Positions 14,011 through 23,358 are shown, counted from the first letter of the stretch. The stretch: 64,000 nt of DNA from an uncultured Alphaproteobacteria bacterium (GCA_944390195.1 CALXOZ010000005.1:1-64000), one strand, 5' to 3'. Program-made: numbers and translations. The notes: a model not told the origin generated them from the sequence alone.

Positions 14011-14845
14011 ATAGAGAAAATATACGCTACTTGTGTGGTTTTATTGAGTTTATATTCTTACTCCACAAAAAACTTCTTTACTCCAATATAGATGAGTAAT
14101 GACCTGATAGGTATTGAAATCAAAAGAATAACTATAATAAATAATACGCTTGTGTGATTACATTCGATGTGAAATTGTAAATATCAAATATTTTTTAGCC
14201 GAATGTTACAGGAAAATACTTTATGTCAATAGTGTAATATTGAAAGAACCATTTAAGTAGAAGAAGAATATCATAGAAACACTATTTGAATTATATCCGT
14301 ATGTTGGAAGGTATATTGCAAATAAAAGTGAAGCCGTTTTTTGTTCTGTCGAATTATCTTTGTATGCCCAAAAGATGAGCACTTTGAGCTTTACAGATTT
14401 TCTGAAGGGTGAAAGTGATCGGATGATTTATGGATGTCGGAGTGATATGAAATTCAAATACTGTAATAAAGAAAAGAGCAATTATGTTGATATGGCAGAT
14501 AAGAATAAACGAATAATCGTCAGATCCATTAGAAATCAGTCGGAAAGGGATGTGCCGATCGACCAGATCTGTTTTATTTACAGAGGGTAAATAACAAATT
14601 GATCTTACTAAAGCGGACGAAATGTCATTCAGGATCAGGATATGAAGACTATTCGCATAGAAAGAATATGCAATTTAAAGGAAAGTTTTTTAAATTGATG
14701 TTTCATAAAAATAATTAAGTTTTTATTCAAACAATTTCATCAATACATTTTTTTATTTATATGAATTTGTATGCTGTTAATGATTTTTCCTGATAGTTCT
14801 GGTATTGATTTCCTACCGGTTTGAAAGAAGCGATAATCCATATAT
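14011..14845. other. Gene-poor stretch with one degenerate reading frame
   Basis: About 830 bases between the terminator of the repeat protein and the hairpin that ends the esterase transcript. Apart from the reading frame at 14261-14590 described separately, I see only short AT-rich frames with stops. No tRNA, no repeat and no convincing promoter were found. It looks like decayed or non-coding sequence. Confidence 0.6.
14261..14590 (+). pseudogene. Orphan open frame without a good start, possible gene remnant
   Basis: The frame is open from 14261 (after a TAG at 14258) to TAA at 14588-14590, about 109 codons. Only a TTG at 14360 and an ATG at 14375 could start it, and neither has a clear ribosome site. 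The translation looks protein-like throughout, for example ETLFELYPYVGRYIANKSEA before the TTG and FTDFLKGESDRMIYGC after it. Coding-like sequence upstream of any start suggests the 5' part of an old gene was lost. Chance open frame in AT-rich DNA is the alternative. Confidence 0.3.
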
Positions 14846-14877
14846 AACACCCCCCTTGTATTATCCAAGGGGGTGTT
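14846..14877 (-). terminator. GC-rich hairpin downstream of the esterase gene
   Basis: AACACCCCCCTTG (14846-14858) faces CAAGGGGGTGTT (14866-14877) with one bulged C. On the minus strand it follows the esterase stop by about 30 bases and leads into a weak TATATA tract. It probably ends the esterase/ATP-grasp transcript, though the T-run is poor. Confidence 0.55.
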
Positions 14878-14908
14878 GGCGTATTTGTATTTTCAGACAA
14901 GGAGGTGA

Positions 14909-15661
14909 TCAAGCTAAGACTTTATCTAAGAAATAAGGCATTTGCTTATACCACCAATCCCAATCGTGATTCACATCTTTTCCCCAGAAATCGACGAAAG
15001 CCGGAATATTTTTTTCTTCAAGAATTTGCTTCAGTCTTGCCGTATCTTGGATCATGGGATCTTCCCAAGCCCCTTGTCCGACACAAAAAACCAATCTAGC
15101 CCGTCGCATTTGATTAAGATATCTTTCGTCAGTGACATTGGGCAGAAAATAAAGTGGGCAATTTTTATAAACCGTATCATCCATATAATCGCCCAAAAAA
15201 TATTTCGAAGAGTAAAGACCGCTTAAAGCAATGACCGAATCAATCAAATCGGGACGCCTGAAAAAAGTATTGGCACTGTGTGTCGCTCCCATGGAACAAC
15301 CGGTAGCCATAATGCCGATGGATCTGGAATTATTGGCGTAATAACTTATTTCTTTGATGCGGGGAATAAATTCTTCAACAGTATAGTTGAAATATTTTTC
15401 TTGCATTTGCATATTATCATAAGGATGTCCTGATTTATTTTCCCAACTTTCCCAGTCTATGCCGTCAATACAGAACAATTGAATCCGTCCCGCTTCAATA
15501 TAAGGGGCGCAAATATTGACCATGCCATGAAACTCATAATGCCAAAACCGACCGCATCCGGGAGGAAAAACAAGGACGGGTTTTCCCGTATGTCCGTAAA
15601 CTTTAAATTCCATTTCCCTGTCTAAACAAAAAGAGTATTCCTTAAAATATTCTTCTTTCAT
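14909..15661 (-). CDS. Esterase family alpha/beta hydrolase
   Basis: About 250 residues of the putative-esterase (esterase D-like) group of alpha/beta hydrolases. The nucleophile elbow GCSMGA (G-x-S-x-G) lies near residue 125, and the C-terminal HDWDWW supplies the likely catalytic histidine. VLVFPPGCGRFWHYE near the N-terminus matches the strand-loop region of the fold. There is no signal peptide, so it is cytoplasmic. The ATG at 15661 is chosen because GAGGA stands 8 bases before it; an in-frame ATG at 15670 is too close to any ribosome site. It follows the ATP-grasp gene by about a dozen bases, so the two act together. The substrate is unknown. Confidence 0.8.
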   Translation of the reverse strand: MKEEYFKEYSFCLDREMEFKVYGHTGKPVLVFPPGCGRFWHYEFHGMVNICAPYIEAGRIQLFCIDGIDWESWENKSGHPYDNMQMQEKYFNYTVEEFIPRIKEISYYANNSRSIGIMATGCSMGATHSANTFFRRPDLIDSVIALSGLYSSKYFLGDYMDDTVYKNCPLYFLPNVTDERYLNQMRRARLVFCVGQGAWEDPMIQDTARLKQILEEKNIPAFVDFWGKDVNHDWDWWYKQMPYFLDKVLA

Positions 15662-15672
15662 GATCGACATCC

Positions 15673-16851
15673 TCAGACACGTTCATTAATAGCATTGATA
15701 ATTTCATTTGTTTTTTCCAAAGTATCTGCACAAATCAGATAAATATAATCCCCCATGGCACGGGCGGTAATTCCTTCGACGGGCATATGCTCCATGATAT
15801 TGTTTCCGTATTTTGCAAGAATGGCTTCATGGGTATAGACATAGTTGAAACGGAACTTTCTGCTGGCGTAACCGGCATAACGTTTTTGTGTTATATCTGT
15901 TGAAGGTTTTCCCTTGATCAATGTATCCGCCCATACTTTATAAATATTGACATCATGGGAAGCCTGATAAAGTTCTGTGATCATACCGCCGGGTGGACGC
16001 ATATTGACTTCCAATGCCATGATTTTAGATTGTCCGGTTTTTTTATCCGTTGTGCGGAAAAATTCGAAATGGAAAAAAGTGTCTTTGATACCGTAAGCTT
16101 TGACGATGGCGTATCCGGCAGTTTTTATATCGTCCGCCATATTTTTTTCAGAATGATACATAATGCAGTCGTCATTGACAACAGTATCCATTAAGGATTG
16201 ATGATAGACTTGGCTGGCGCAAAAGACGATTTCTCCGTTTTTATTGACGATACCGTCGAATGTTTCGACATGCCCGTCGATAAAAGTTTCCATGATGTAG
16301 GGAATGTCTGGTTTTTGAGCAAAGAAATCAGCCATTTCCGATTCCGTATACAAAGTGTATGTATTGCAAGCGCCGACACCGTCATCAGGTTTAACGACGA
16401 CAGGAAAACCGTGTGTATCGGTAAAGGCTTTTCCATCGACAAAATTTTGAGGCAGGCAATAATCCGCGAAAGGAACCTGCGCTTTTTTGAAAAAGCTTTT
16501 CATTCTTGATTTTTGTCTGTGATCCAGGATTTCTGGATATTTAACGCCTTCGATATTGAAATCTGTTCTCAACATGGCTTCGGTTGTCAGCCAAAATTCG
16601 TTATTGGATTGAATCCTGTCAATTTTTCCGTGATGATGGATCAAACAAGCGGTGGCGCGGTATACTTGATCATAATCTTGCAGATTGTCAACACGGTAAT
16701 ATTCAGTCAAGGCGTCTTTTAATTCCGGTTGTAAAGAATCATAATCGCCGTCTCCGATTCCCAGAACATTAACGCCGTTTTCTTTTAAAGCGCGGCAGAA
16801 TTTCCACCCGTAGGTGGGAAAATTCGGAGAAAAATAAATAAAATTGATCAT
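15673..16851 (-). CDS. ATP-grasp domain protein (carboxylate-amine ligase type)
   Basis: 392 residues. An N-terminal pre-ATP-grasp Rossmann-like part (INFIYFSPNFPTYGW) is followed by the ATP-binding fold: GFPVVVKPDDGVGACNTY around residue 155-172, a YIMETFIDGHVETFDG segment, and the metal-binding ALEVNMRPPGG near residue 290. Such enzymes activate a carboxylate as acyl phosphate and join it to an amine or thiol. It is the first gene of a two-gene unit with an esterase. The true substrate cannot be read from sequence; a small peptide or amino-acid amide is possible. Confidence 0.82.
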   Translation of the reverse strand: MINFIYFSPNFPTYGWKFCRALKENGVNVLGIGDGDYDSLQPELKDALTEYYRVDNLQDYDQVYRATACLIHHHGKIDRIQSNNEFWLTTEAMLRTDFNIEGVKYPEILDHRQKSRMKSFFKKAQVPFADYCLPQNFVDGKAFTDTHGFPVVVKPDDGVGACNTYTLYTESEMADFFAQKPDIPYIMETFIDGHVETFDGIVNKNGEIVFCASQVYHQSLMDTVVNDDCIMYHSEKNMADDIKTAGYAIVKAYGIKDTFFHFEFFRTTDKKTGQSKIMALEVNMRPPGGMITELYQASHDVNIYKVWADTLIKGKPSTDITQKRYAGYASRKFRFNYVYTHEAILAKYGNNIMEHMPVEGITARAMGDYIYLICADTLEKTNEIINAINERV

Positions 16852-16884
16852 TTTTTTTCCTGTTAAATTTTTATCAAGTTTTCA

Positions 16885-16931
16885 TAAAAAAGGCTTGCCT
16901 TTTTTGCCATGGTAAAAAGTTGGCAAGCCTT
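16885..16931 (-). terminator. Rho-independent terminator after the nitroreductase gene
   Basis: AAGGCTTGCC (16890-16899) pairs with GGCAAGCCTT (16922-16931). Read on the minus strand the stem is followed by a run of T at 16890-16885. It ends the nitroreductase gene (stop at 16969) before the ATP-grasp gene begins. Confidence 0.85.
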
Positions 16932-16968
16932 AAAAGAGATGTCAACAAAATTATATAAGATATTTTAT

Positions 16969-17484
16969 TTAATTCCCCCATTCATTCTGATGAATGAATT
17001 CCGGATGGAATCTTTGAGCTTCCTGAGCATTTTTTTCGGGATAACCGGCAATCATTAAAGAATGAACTTTTATTTTTTCGGGGATGGCGCAAACTTTTTT
17101 AGCGACATTTTCACGATCTTCATGCGGGTGCATCCCGACCCAGACAGCTCCGATCCCTTTGGCATGACAAGCCAATAACATATTTTCCATAGCGGCGGCG
17201 CAGTCTTGTTCCCAATATTCACCTGCCGTTGCCCGATCTTGATCAGCGCAAACAATCACGGCGAAAGCGGCGTTCTTTGCCATTGGAGCCGTTGGCGATC
17301 CGTCGCTGAGTTGAGCTAGTTTGTTTTTGTCTGTGACGATGACAAATTCCCAAATTTGTTGATTGCGTGCGCTTGGAGCATACATACCGGCTTTGACGAT
17401 ATCTGTAATATCGGATTGGTCGACTTGTTGATGAGTATATTGCCGAATGCTACGACGGGTTAACAATCCTTCCATAAGTTCCAT
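16969..17484 (-). CDS. Nitroreductase family flavoprotein
   Basis: 171 residues, typical of short FMN-dependent nitroreductases. The N-terminal RRSIRQY FMN-phosphate motif lies at residues 10-16, APSARNQQIWEFVIV around 36-50, and the C-terminal AGYPE region is present. These enzymes reduce nitro groups, quinones or enones with NAD(P)H. The fold is clear but the natural substrate is not. It is divergently oriented to marC and has its own terminator. Confidence 0.9.
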   Translation of the reverse strand: MELMEGLLTRRSIRQYTHQQVDQSDITDIVKAGMYAPSARNQQIWEFVIVTDKNKLAQLSDGSPTAPMAKNAAFAVIVCADQDRATAGEYWEQDCAAAMENMLLACHAKGIGAVWVGMHPHEDRENVAKKVCAIPEKIKVHSLMIAGYPEKNAQEAQRFHPEFIHQNEWGN

Positions 17485-17590
17485 AATAAAATCCTTTCAA
17501 AAAAATGATAAATTGATTCTATCAGCTTTCTTATTTTTATCAAAGATGATAATACTAAAAATCAAATTTCAGTAATATGAGAAAAGACGA

Positions 17591-18223
17591 ATGTTAGCTT
17601 GGTTTTTAGATTATCTTCATTTTTCTTTGGCGATGCTGGCAGTTTGCGCGCCCCAATCCGCGATTCCCGTTTTTGTGAATTTGACGGAAGGAATGGGAAC
17701 CCGTGAAAAGGAGGGGATTGCCAGACAGGCAGGAATTACGGTCGCATGCGTCCTGTTGTCTTCAGCATTTTTCGGCAGTGCTATTTTGGATGTTTTCGGG
17801 GTCAGTTTGAATTCATTCCGCATTGCCGGCGGTATTCTTTTGATTTCCATTGCTTTCGGAATGATGAAAGCGTCTGAAAAAAGGCATACAAAAGAGGAAC
17901 AGGCTGAAGCCGAAAATCGTGACGCCATTGGTGTCATGCCGATTGCTTTGCCGGTCATTTCCGGTCCAGGAGGAATTTCCGCAATTGTTATTGCGACGCA
18001 AACGGACAAATCTTGGACGCATATGCTTTCAGTCTGTTGCGCCGGTTTGACGGTTGCCGTTGTTTCTTGGGTCTGTTTAAGGCTTGCCGACAAATTGGCG
18101 CTTGTTTTAGGACAAACCGGATTGAACATTATCGGTCGTATTTGCGGTATGATCTTATCCGCTTTGGGAATTGAATTTATTTACACTTCTTTGAAAGCCA
18201 TGTTTCCCGCTTGGATTGCTTAG
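17591..18223 (+). CDS. MarC family integral membrane protein
   Basis: 210 residues with about six membrane spans, matching the MarC/UPF0056 family. Recognisable parts are SAIPVFVNLTEGM near the N-terminus and VMPIALPVISGPGGISAIVI in the middle, the family's Pro/Gly motif. MarC proteins are small inner-membrane proteins of unproven transport function; the early link to multidrug resistance is not supported. It ends exactly where the convergent minus-strand gene at 18224 ends. Confidence 0.9.
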   Translation: MLAWFLDYLHFSLAMLAVCAPQSAIPVFVNLTEGMGTREKEGIARQAGITVACVLLSSAFFGSAILDVFGVSLNSFRIAGGILLISIAFGMMKASEKRHTKEEQAEAENRDAIGVMPIALPVISGPGGISAIVIATQTDKSWTHMLSVCCAGLTVAVVSWVCLRLADKLALVLGQTGLNIIGRICGMILSALGIEFIYTSLKAMFPAWIA

Positions 18224-18835
18224 TTATATTTTGCGGTTTTGTTTGACGGAAATTTTCTTTTTGTATGATTTTTCATATAAAAGCCAAACCGGAAAAAAGC
18301 CTGTTGTCAGAAAAAAAGACCAACGGATGCCTTTTTTAAACGGGTTGTCTTCGGCTGTGCCGTTTTCAAAAAAATAGTCCGTCTGCTGTGGTGTTGTTAA
18401 AAATTGTTTAATCTTGTTGATTTCCTTTTCCGCCTTTTCTTTAAAGTCAAATTCGTAAGGGAAGATGCTTTTGGAAGAATTTGAATGGAAAACGATTTCG
18501 TAAGTGTCATGGCGGCGTTTGTGTTTGAGTGTACGCAGCTCTATTTGTGTTAAATTTCTAAAATTGTATGTCCTGACAAAGCGCACTTGAGGATCAGCTA
18601 TGGTTGATCGGGAATAAGAACATTGCAAAGTGTCTTTATGACACTGAAAGATAGTTTGGTTGTCATCATAAAACAAGATTTTTGCAAGAACGCAAATAAA
18701 ACATAACAAGATGTATTTCAAGCGGCTGATGACTTTAAAACGTTCTTCTTCGTTAAATTTGATCGAGGCGTAAAGAGCGATGATCCCGATGACGGTAAAG
18801 GGAAAGAAGGTGAGGATTAAAGTGAAAATATTCAT
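18224..18835 (-). CDS. Hypothetical membrane protein, 203 aa
   Basis: I do not recognise the family. The ATG at 18835 is chosen because the first residues then form a clean membrane segment (MNIFTLILTFFPFTVIGIIA). A second span (YILLCFICVLAKILF) and a third near the C-terminus (FFLTTGFFPVWLLY) flank a mixed alpha/beta domain of about 100 residues. That domain sits between two spans, as in small bacterial PH-like membrane proteins, though I cannot confirm it. It lies 10 bases after xerC and is probably co-transcribed with it. Confidence 0.65.
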   Translation of the reverse strand: MNIFTLILTFFPFTVIGIIALYASIKFNEEERFKVISRLKYILLCFICVLAKILFYDDNQTIFQCHKDTLQCSYSRSTIADPQVRFVRTYNFRNLTQIELRTLKHKRRHDTYEIVFHSNSSKSIFPYEFDFKEKAEKEINKIKQFLTTPQQTDYFFENGTAEDNPFKKGIRWSFFLTTGFFPVWLLYEKSYKKKISVKQNRKI

Positions 18836-18845
18836 GAAAATCCCG

Positions 18846-19808
18846 TTATTTTTTTGCGCGGGGATGGGCGTGCAAATACACATCCATCATCGTATCGGCA
18901 TCTAATCCCGTGTAGCGTTGCGTCGTAGATAAAGAAGAATGTCCCAACAATTCTTGAATGGTACGCAAATCGCTGCCGTTGGACAACAAATGAGTCGCAA
19001 AGCTGTGGCGTAAGGCGTGCGGGGTGGCTGTTTGAGGCAATCCTAACATATTACGGATTTTTCGCATTTGGCGTTGCATGACCCCGGGATTGACTCGTTC
19101 TCCGCGAGCACCGATAAACAAAGGGGAGTTGGCAGGAGCGCCATCAGGGCGTTCTTTGATATAATCTTCGATGATGTTGCGTACGACGGGCAGGACGGGA
19201 ACGACACGTTCTTTTTGCCCTTTTCCCATAATGGTTATCGTATCGGATTTCGGACGGTCTCTGACGTTTAAAGATAGAGCTTCACCGATGCGCAGACCGC
19301 AACCATATAACAACATGATGAAAGCCATATCACGTTTTTTCAACCATAGATCCTCTTGCAATTCACCAGCTGTTTTAATGACGTTGAACACTTGTTCTTT
19401 TGTCAAGGGCTTAGGCAAAGTTTTGGGAGAAGAGGGAGAATGAATGACATTGATTGCCGGATTGGATAGCAAGGCGTTTCTTTCCAGAAACTTAAAAAAG
19501 TTCCTCAGCGTGGACATATTGCGGGCTAAAGACGACCGGCCGATCCCCTCTTGTGTTTTTGCTGCAAGGTAGGCGCGAAAGTCGGTGACTTCCATTTTTG
19601 CCAAAACGTCGAAAGAAGGTGTCATTGCCGTATAATTTTGTAAAAAAGATAAAAAAGCGGCCAAATCCCGTCCATAAGCCGCAACGGTATGTCCGGAACA
19701 ACGCTTTTCAGTCTTCAACCAACGTTGCCATTCTTCAATCACAGTCATTAAACGACCATCTGCCGCATAATCGACAGAAACATTTTGAGATTCATATAAA
19801 TGCGCCAT
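18846..19808 (-). CDS. xerC: Tyrosine recombinase XerC
   Basis: 320 residues from the ATG at 19808. The N-terminal SAM-like core-binding domain (about 20-110) precedes the catalytic domain. All tyrosine-recombinase catalytic residues are visible: Arg173 (GCGLRIGEAL), Lys196 (GKGQKER), His264 and Arg267 (HALRHSF), His290 (LLGHSS) and the nucleophile Tyr299 (TTQRYTG). With XerD it resolves chromosome dimers at dif. An in-frame start further upstream at 19862 lacks support. The housekeeping role is favoured because no mobile-element genes surround it; the preceding gene is an acetyltransferase. Confidence 0.93.
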   Translation of the reverse strand: MAHLYESQNVSVDYAADGRLMTVIEEWQRWLKTEKRCSGHTVAAYGRDLAAFLSFLQNYTAMTPSFDVLAKMEVTDFRAYLAAKTQEGIGRSSLARNMSTLRNFFKFLERNALLSNPAINVIHSPSSPKTLPKPLTKEQVFNVIKTAGELQEDLWLKKRDMAFIMLLYGCGLRIGEALSLNVRDRPKSDTITIMGKGQKERVVPVLPVVRNIIEDYIKERPDGAPANSPLFIGARGERVNPGVMQRQMRKIRNMLGLPQTATPHALRHSFATHLLSNGSDLRTIQELLGHSSLSTTQRYTGLDADTMMDVYLHAHPRAKK

Positions 19809-19824
19809 AATGATTCTCCAAAGG

Positions 19825-20349
19825 TTACAACTTTTTTGTAAAATAAATTGCCAAGCTGTCATCTACGGTTACTTTTGTTCCCGCTTTTACAGGTTTTTTG
19901 TCGTAATGAACTCCCGTTGCGTCGGGAATATATTTCATTTTGACATATAAACGCTGTGCCACGCCGTAATCATCGTACAGTCCGACCCCTATGCCGACTT
20001 GATCATAGCCGGATTCTTTGGCAATATATTCTATGCGTTTTAATAACTTCCGACCGATGCCCGATCTTCTGAAACAAGGGACGACATTGAAATCGACAAT
20101 TTCCGGAATGTTGTCTTTTTTGAAATTTTCGTACTCGGAAACATATTGTAACGTTACATATCCGACGATTTTTGCGTTATAGCATGCCAATAAAACGTAT
20201 CTGGTTTTATCCAAATGTTCTTTTAAATATTTTTTGAACAAGTCAAATCTGTCGCTTAAATAAGTGCCTTTAAAACTTTCATGAAAAACGTCAAGATCTG
20301 AAGGAGATAGGGCTTTTAGTGTGATTTTAAGAAGGGGCTTTTGTTTCAT
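19825..20349 (-). CDS. GNAT family N-acetyltransferase
   Basis: 174 residues. The acetyl-CoA-binding motif A is clear: VPCFRRSGIGRKLLKRIEY around residue 90-108, preceded by strand FNVVP. The C-terminal YGVAQRLYVKMKYIP is the usual closing strand-loop. GNAT enzymes transfer acetyl groups to amines. The acceptor is not apparent. It ends 16 bases before xerC and is probably in the same transcript. Confidence 0.85.
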   Translation of the reverse strand: MKQKPLLKITLKALSPSDLDVFHESFKGTYLSDRFDLFKKYLKEHLDKTRYVLLACYNAKIVGYVTLQYVSEYENFKKDNIPEIVDFNVVPCFRRSGIGRKLLKRIEYIAKESGYDQVGIGVGLYDDYGVAQRLYVKMKYIPDATGVHYDKKPVKAGTKVTVDDSLAIYFTKKL

Positions 20350-20381
20350 TTCATACTCCCGCCCGATAAGGAACGATTAAA

Positions 20382-20412
20382 AAAATCCGGAGAAGGCAGT
20401 TCTCCGGATTTT
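20382..20412 (-). terminator. Rho-independent terminator after the aldolase gene
   Basis: AAAATCCGGAGAA (20382-20394) and TTCTCCGGATTTT (20400-20412) form a 13-bp stem with a 5-base loop. On the minus strand the stem runs into T residues. It lies 30 bases after the stop of the transaldolase-like gene. Confidence 0.9.
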
Positions 20413-20442
20413 AACAATCAAACTTTAAAAAAACGTAATCCG

Positions 20443-21099
20443 TTACAAAATGGACTGTCCTGTTTTCGCCCAATCTTCTGCGAATGTCTTCAATCCTGAA
20501 TCCGTCAACGGATGATGATAAAGCTGACGGATGACTTTCGGAGGAGCCGTAATGACATCCGCACCTATTTTACCGGCATTGATAACGTGTTCAGGACTGC
20601 GAACGGAAGCGACGAGAACCTGTGTTTTAAAGCTGTCGTAATTGCAGTAGACTTGAACGATGTCCTCAATCAGTTGCATGCCGTTAACACCCAAGTCGTC
20701 CAAACGTCCGACAAACGGAGAAACGAACGTGGCTCCCGCTTTTGCGGCGAGAATAGCCTGACCGCATGTGAAACATAAAGTTACATTGACCATTGTTCCT
20801 TCGGCGGACAATGCTCGGCAAACTTTCAATCCGTCTTGTGTCAAAGGGACTTTAATTGTAACGTTGCGAGCAATCTTACGCAACACTTCGGCTTCTTTCA
20901 TCATGGTTTCATAATCCAAAGCCGTAACTTCAGCGGAAACGGGGCCCGGAACGACTTTGCAAACTTCGGCAATCAATTCTTTGAAATTCATGCCTTGCTT
21001 TGCTGCCAAAGACGGGTTTGTTGTAACGCCGTCAACCATGCCGGTCGTTGCCAATTCCTTGATTTCATTTAAATCAGCAGTATCTATAAAAAATTTCAT
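20443..21099 (-). CDS. Transaldolase-like protein / fructose-6-phosphate aldolase family
   Basis: 218 residues, the size of the short TalC/FSA group rather than the 315-residue TalB type. The N-terminal [15 protein letters not shown] and [14 protein letters not shown] are diagnostic. The Schiff-base lysine is Lys83 in [11 protein letters not shown]. Members either exchange dihydroxyacetone units in the pentose phosphate pathway or cleave fructose 6-phosphate. Sequence alone does not decide, though many Alphaproteobacteria use this short form as their transaldolase. It is divergent from priA. Confidence 0.92.
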   Translation of the reverse strand: MKFFIDTADLNEIKELATTGMVDGVTTNPSLAAKQGMNFKELIAEVCKVVPGPVSAEVTALDYETMMKEAEVLRKIARNVTIKVPLTQDGLKVCRALSAEGTMVNVTLCFTCGQAILAAKAGATFVSPFVGRLDDLGVNGMQLIEDIVQVYCNYDSFKTQVLVASVRSPEHVINAGKIGADVITAPPKVIRQLYHHPLTDSGLKTFAEDWAKTGQSIL

Positions 21100-21153
21100 T
21101 TGAGTCTCTCACCGTAAAATTAGTAAATTAAACTGATTATTGAGTGTAAGGAA

Positions 21154-23352
21154 ATGTCGGACAAGAATCAATCAAATAAAAAACGTCTACGGGTTTTATT
21201 GCCGTTGCCTTTGAAGGGGGCATTCGAGTATCTGTGTCCAGATCATATCCGTTTTCCGGAACACGGCTGTTTCGTGCGGGTTCCGTTCGGAAATCGGACG
21301 ATGGTCGGGGTCGTATGGGATTCTTTGACGCAAGAGGAAGTCGAAGAAGAAAAATTGAAAAATATTTTGGAAGTTTTGGATTTTCCTGTTTTACCCCGTT
21401 CAAACCGCCGTTTAATCGATTGGGTGTCCGATTACACGTTATCAGCGCCGGGATCGGTTTTAAAAATGGCGATGAGTGTTGATTCTGTTTTCGATGTAGT
21501 CAAAGAAATTGCAAAGTATGTCAAGGCGGCGGATTTTTCGGATGATATTTTATTGACCCCTGCGCGACGCAAAGTGTTGGACATATTGGGGGACGAAGCC
21601 CGTTCAGCAAGCGATATCGCCCGTTTGGCAAAAGTATCGGTTTCTGTTGTAACGGGTTTGATAAAGTCGGGAGTTTTACACAGATCTGAGTCTTCTTCCG
21701 TTATTTTCGGTCGACCGGAAACAAATTCGAGCTCGGTTTGTTTATCAGACAAACAGACATCGGCGGCACGTTTATTATCCGGTTGTGTGGGTAACGGGTT
21801 CAGTGTAACCGTTTTAAACGGTGTAACCGGATCGGGAAAGACCGAAGTGTATTTTGACATGATTGCGACGGTTTTAAATCAGAACAGGCAGGCTTTGATT
21901 TTGTTGCCCGAAATCGGGTTGACAGGACAATGGTTGGAACGTTTCCGGCGTCGTTTTTCCGTGATGCCTGCCGTATGGCATTCGGGATTGACTCCCAAAG
22001 TTCGTCGGGAAACATGGAAAGCCGTCTTGAACGGGAGTGTCCGCGTATTGGCTGGAGCACGTTCGTCTTTGTTTTTACCTTTTAACGAATTGGGTGCCAT
22101 TATTGTCGATGAGGAACATGACGCTTCTTATAAACAAGAGGACGGAGTCGTTTATCAGGCGCGTGATATGGCTGTCGTCAGGGCGAAAATTGAAAACATT
22201 CCAATTGTTTTATCTTCCGCGACGCCGTCTTTGGAAACCAGAATTAATGTCCGTAACGGAAAATACAAAGAGGTTGTCTTGCCAAACCGTTTCGGTAACG
22301 CCGTCATGCCGGATGTCGAGTTGGTTGATATGCGTCGGTTCCCGCCGGAAAAAAATGACAGGATAAAAAGTTTTCTTTCCCCTGTTTTGTTGGAAGAAAT
22401 TAAACGGACATTGTCGCGAAAAGAACAAGTTTTGCTATTTTTAAACAGGCGAGGTTACGCGCCTTTGGTTTTATGCCGCGAATGTGGATATCGTTTTCAA
22501 TGTCCCCATTGTTCTGCGTGGTTGGTGGAACATAAAAAAATTGCAAAATTACAGTGCCATCATTGTGGTTACAGCCTTTCCCCTCCTTCAATTTGTCCTG
22601 TGTGCGGGCAACCCGATACGTTAACTTCTTGCGGTCCCGGAGTTGAACGGATCAGTGAAGAGATGGAATTTTATTTCCCGCAAGCAAAACAATTGGTTGT
22701 GTCAACGGATTTGAACGTTACGTCAGAAAGGATGGCGGATTTGATGCGCCGCATCGGCGATCATGAAGTCGATCTTGTCATAGGCACTCAAATTTTAACG
22801 AAAGGGCATCATTTTCCAGATTTGACGTTGGTTGGTGTTGTCGATGCGGATTTAGGATTGAGCGGCGGGGATCTTAGAGCAGGGGAAAGAACTTTCCAGA
22901 TGTTGAATCAGGTCGCGGGACGTGCCGGTCGTGAGGACAAGAAAGGACATGTTTTCTTACAGACGTTTGATCCCGACAATCAGATCATGCAATCTTTAAA
23001 AACAGGGGACGCCGACCGTTTTTTCGCCGCAGAGATACAATCCCGTGAAATGTTGAACATGCCGCCCTTCGGTCGTCTGGCAGGTGTCATTGTCAGCAGT
23101 TTTTCTCAGGATTATGCTAGAAAAGCCGCTGAATTGCTTGGCAAATCGGCTCCTTGCGGCGACGGGGTTCGCACATTGGGGCCGGTGCCGGCTCCTATGG
23201 CGTTGTTGCGGGGAAAATACCGCTACAGGTTATTGTTACAAACCGGCAAGCATATCAGGATTCAGGAAATCTTGAAAAAGTGGCTGTCTCGATTTTCATT
23301 TCCCGCTTCGGTTCGCATTCAAACAGATGTTGATCCGTATAGTTTTTTTTAA
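21154..23352 (+). CDS. priA: Primosomal helicase PriA
   Basis: 732 residues. The N-terminal DNA-binding part begins LRVLLPLPLKGAFEYLCP. The helicase Walker A is NGVTGSGKTEVYF (about residue 225) and Walker B is IIVDEEHDASY. The zinc region keeps the cysteine series CREC, CPHC, CHHC and CPVC (about 445-490). PriA recognises stalled forks and reloads DnaB. The ATG at 21154 has AAGGAA just upstream. Confidence 0.96.
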   Translation: MSDKNQSNKKRLRVLLPLPLKGAFEYLCPDHIRFPEHGCFVRVPFGNRTMVGVVWDSLTQEEVEEEKLKNILEVLDFPVLPRSNRRLIDWVSDYTLSAPGSVLKMAMSVDSVFDVVKEIAKYVKAADFSDDILLTPARRKVLDILGDEARSASDIARLAKVSVSVVTGLIKSGVLHRSESSSVIFGRPETNSSSVCLSDKQTSAARLLSGCVGNGFSVTVLNGVTGSGKTEVYFDMIATVLNQNRQALILLPEIGLTGQWLERFRRRFSVMPAVWHSGLTPKVRRETWKAVLNGSVRVLAGARSSLFLPFNELGAIIVDEEHDASYKQEDGVVYQARDMAVVRAKIENIPIVLSSATPSLETRINVRNGKYKEVVLPNRFGNAVMPDVELVDMRRFPPEKNDRIKSFLSPVLLEEIKRTLSRKEQVLLFLNRRGYAPLVLCRECGYRFQCPHCSAWLVEHKKIAKLQCHHCGYSLSPPSICPVCGQPDTLTSCGPGVERISEEMEFYFPQAKQLVVSTDLNVTSERMADLMRRIGDHEVDLVIGTQILTKGHHFPDLTLVGVVDADLGLSGGDLRAGERTFQMLNQVAGRAGREDKKGHVFLQTFDPDNQIMQSLKTGDADRFFAAEIQSREMLNMPPFGRLAGVIVSSFSQDYARKAAELLGKSAPCGDGVRTLGPVPAPMALLRGKYRYRLLLQTGKHIRIQEILKKWLSRFSFPASVRIQTDVDPYSFF

Positions 23353-23358
23353 AAAAAA

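Noticed and set aside
18846-19808. Integrase of a mobile element
   Set aside because: Length and motifs fit XerC, and no att-like repeats, tRNA or phage genes adjoin.
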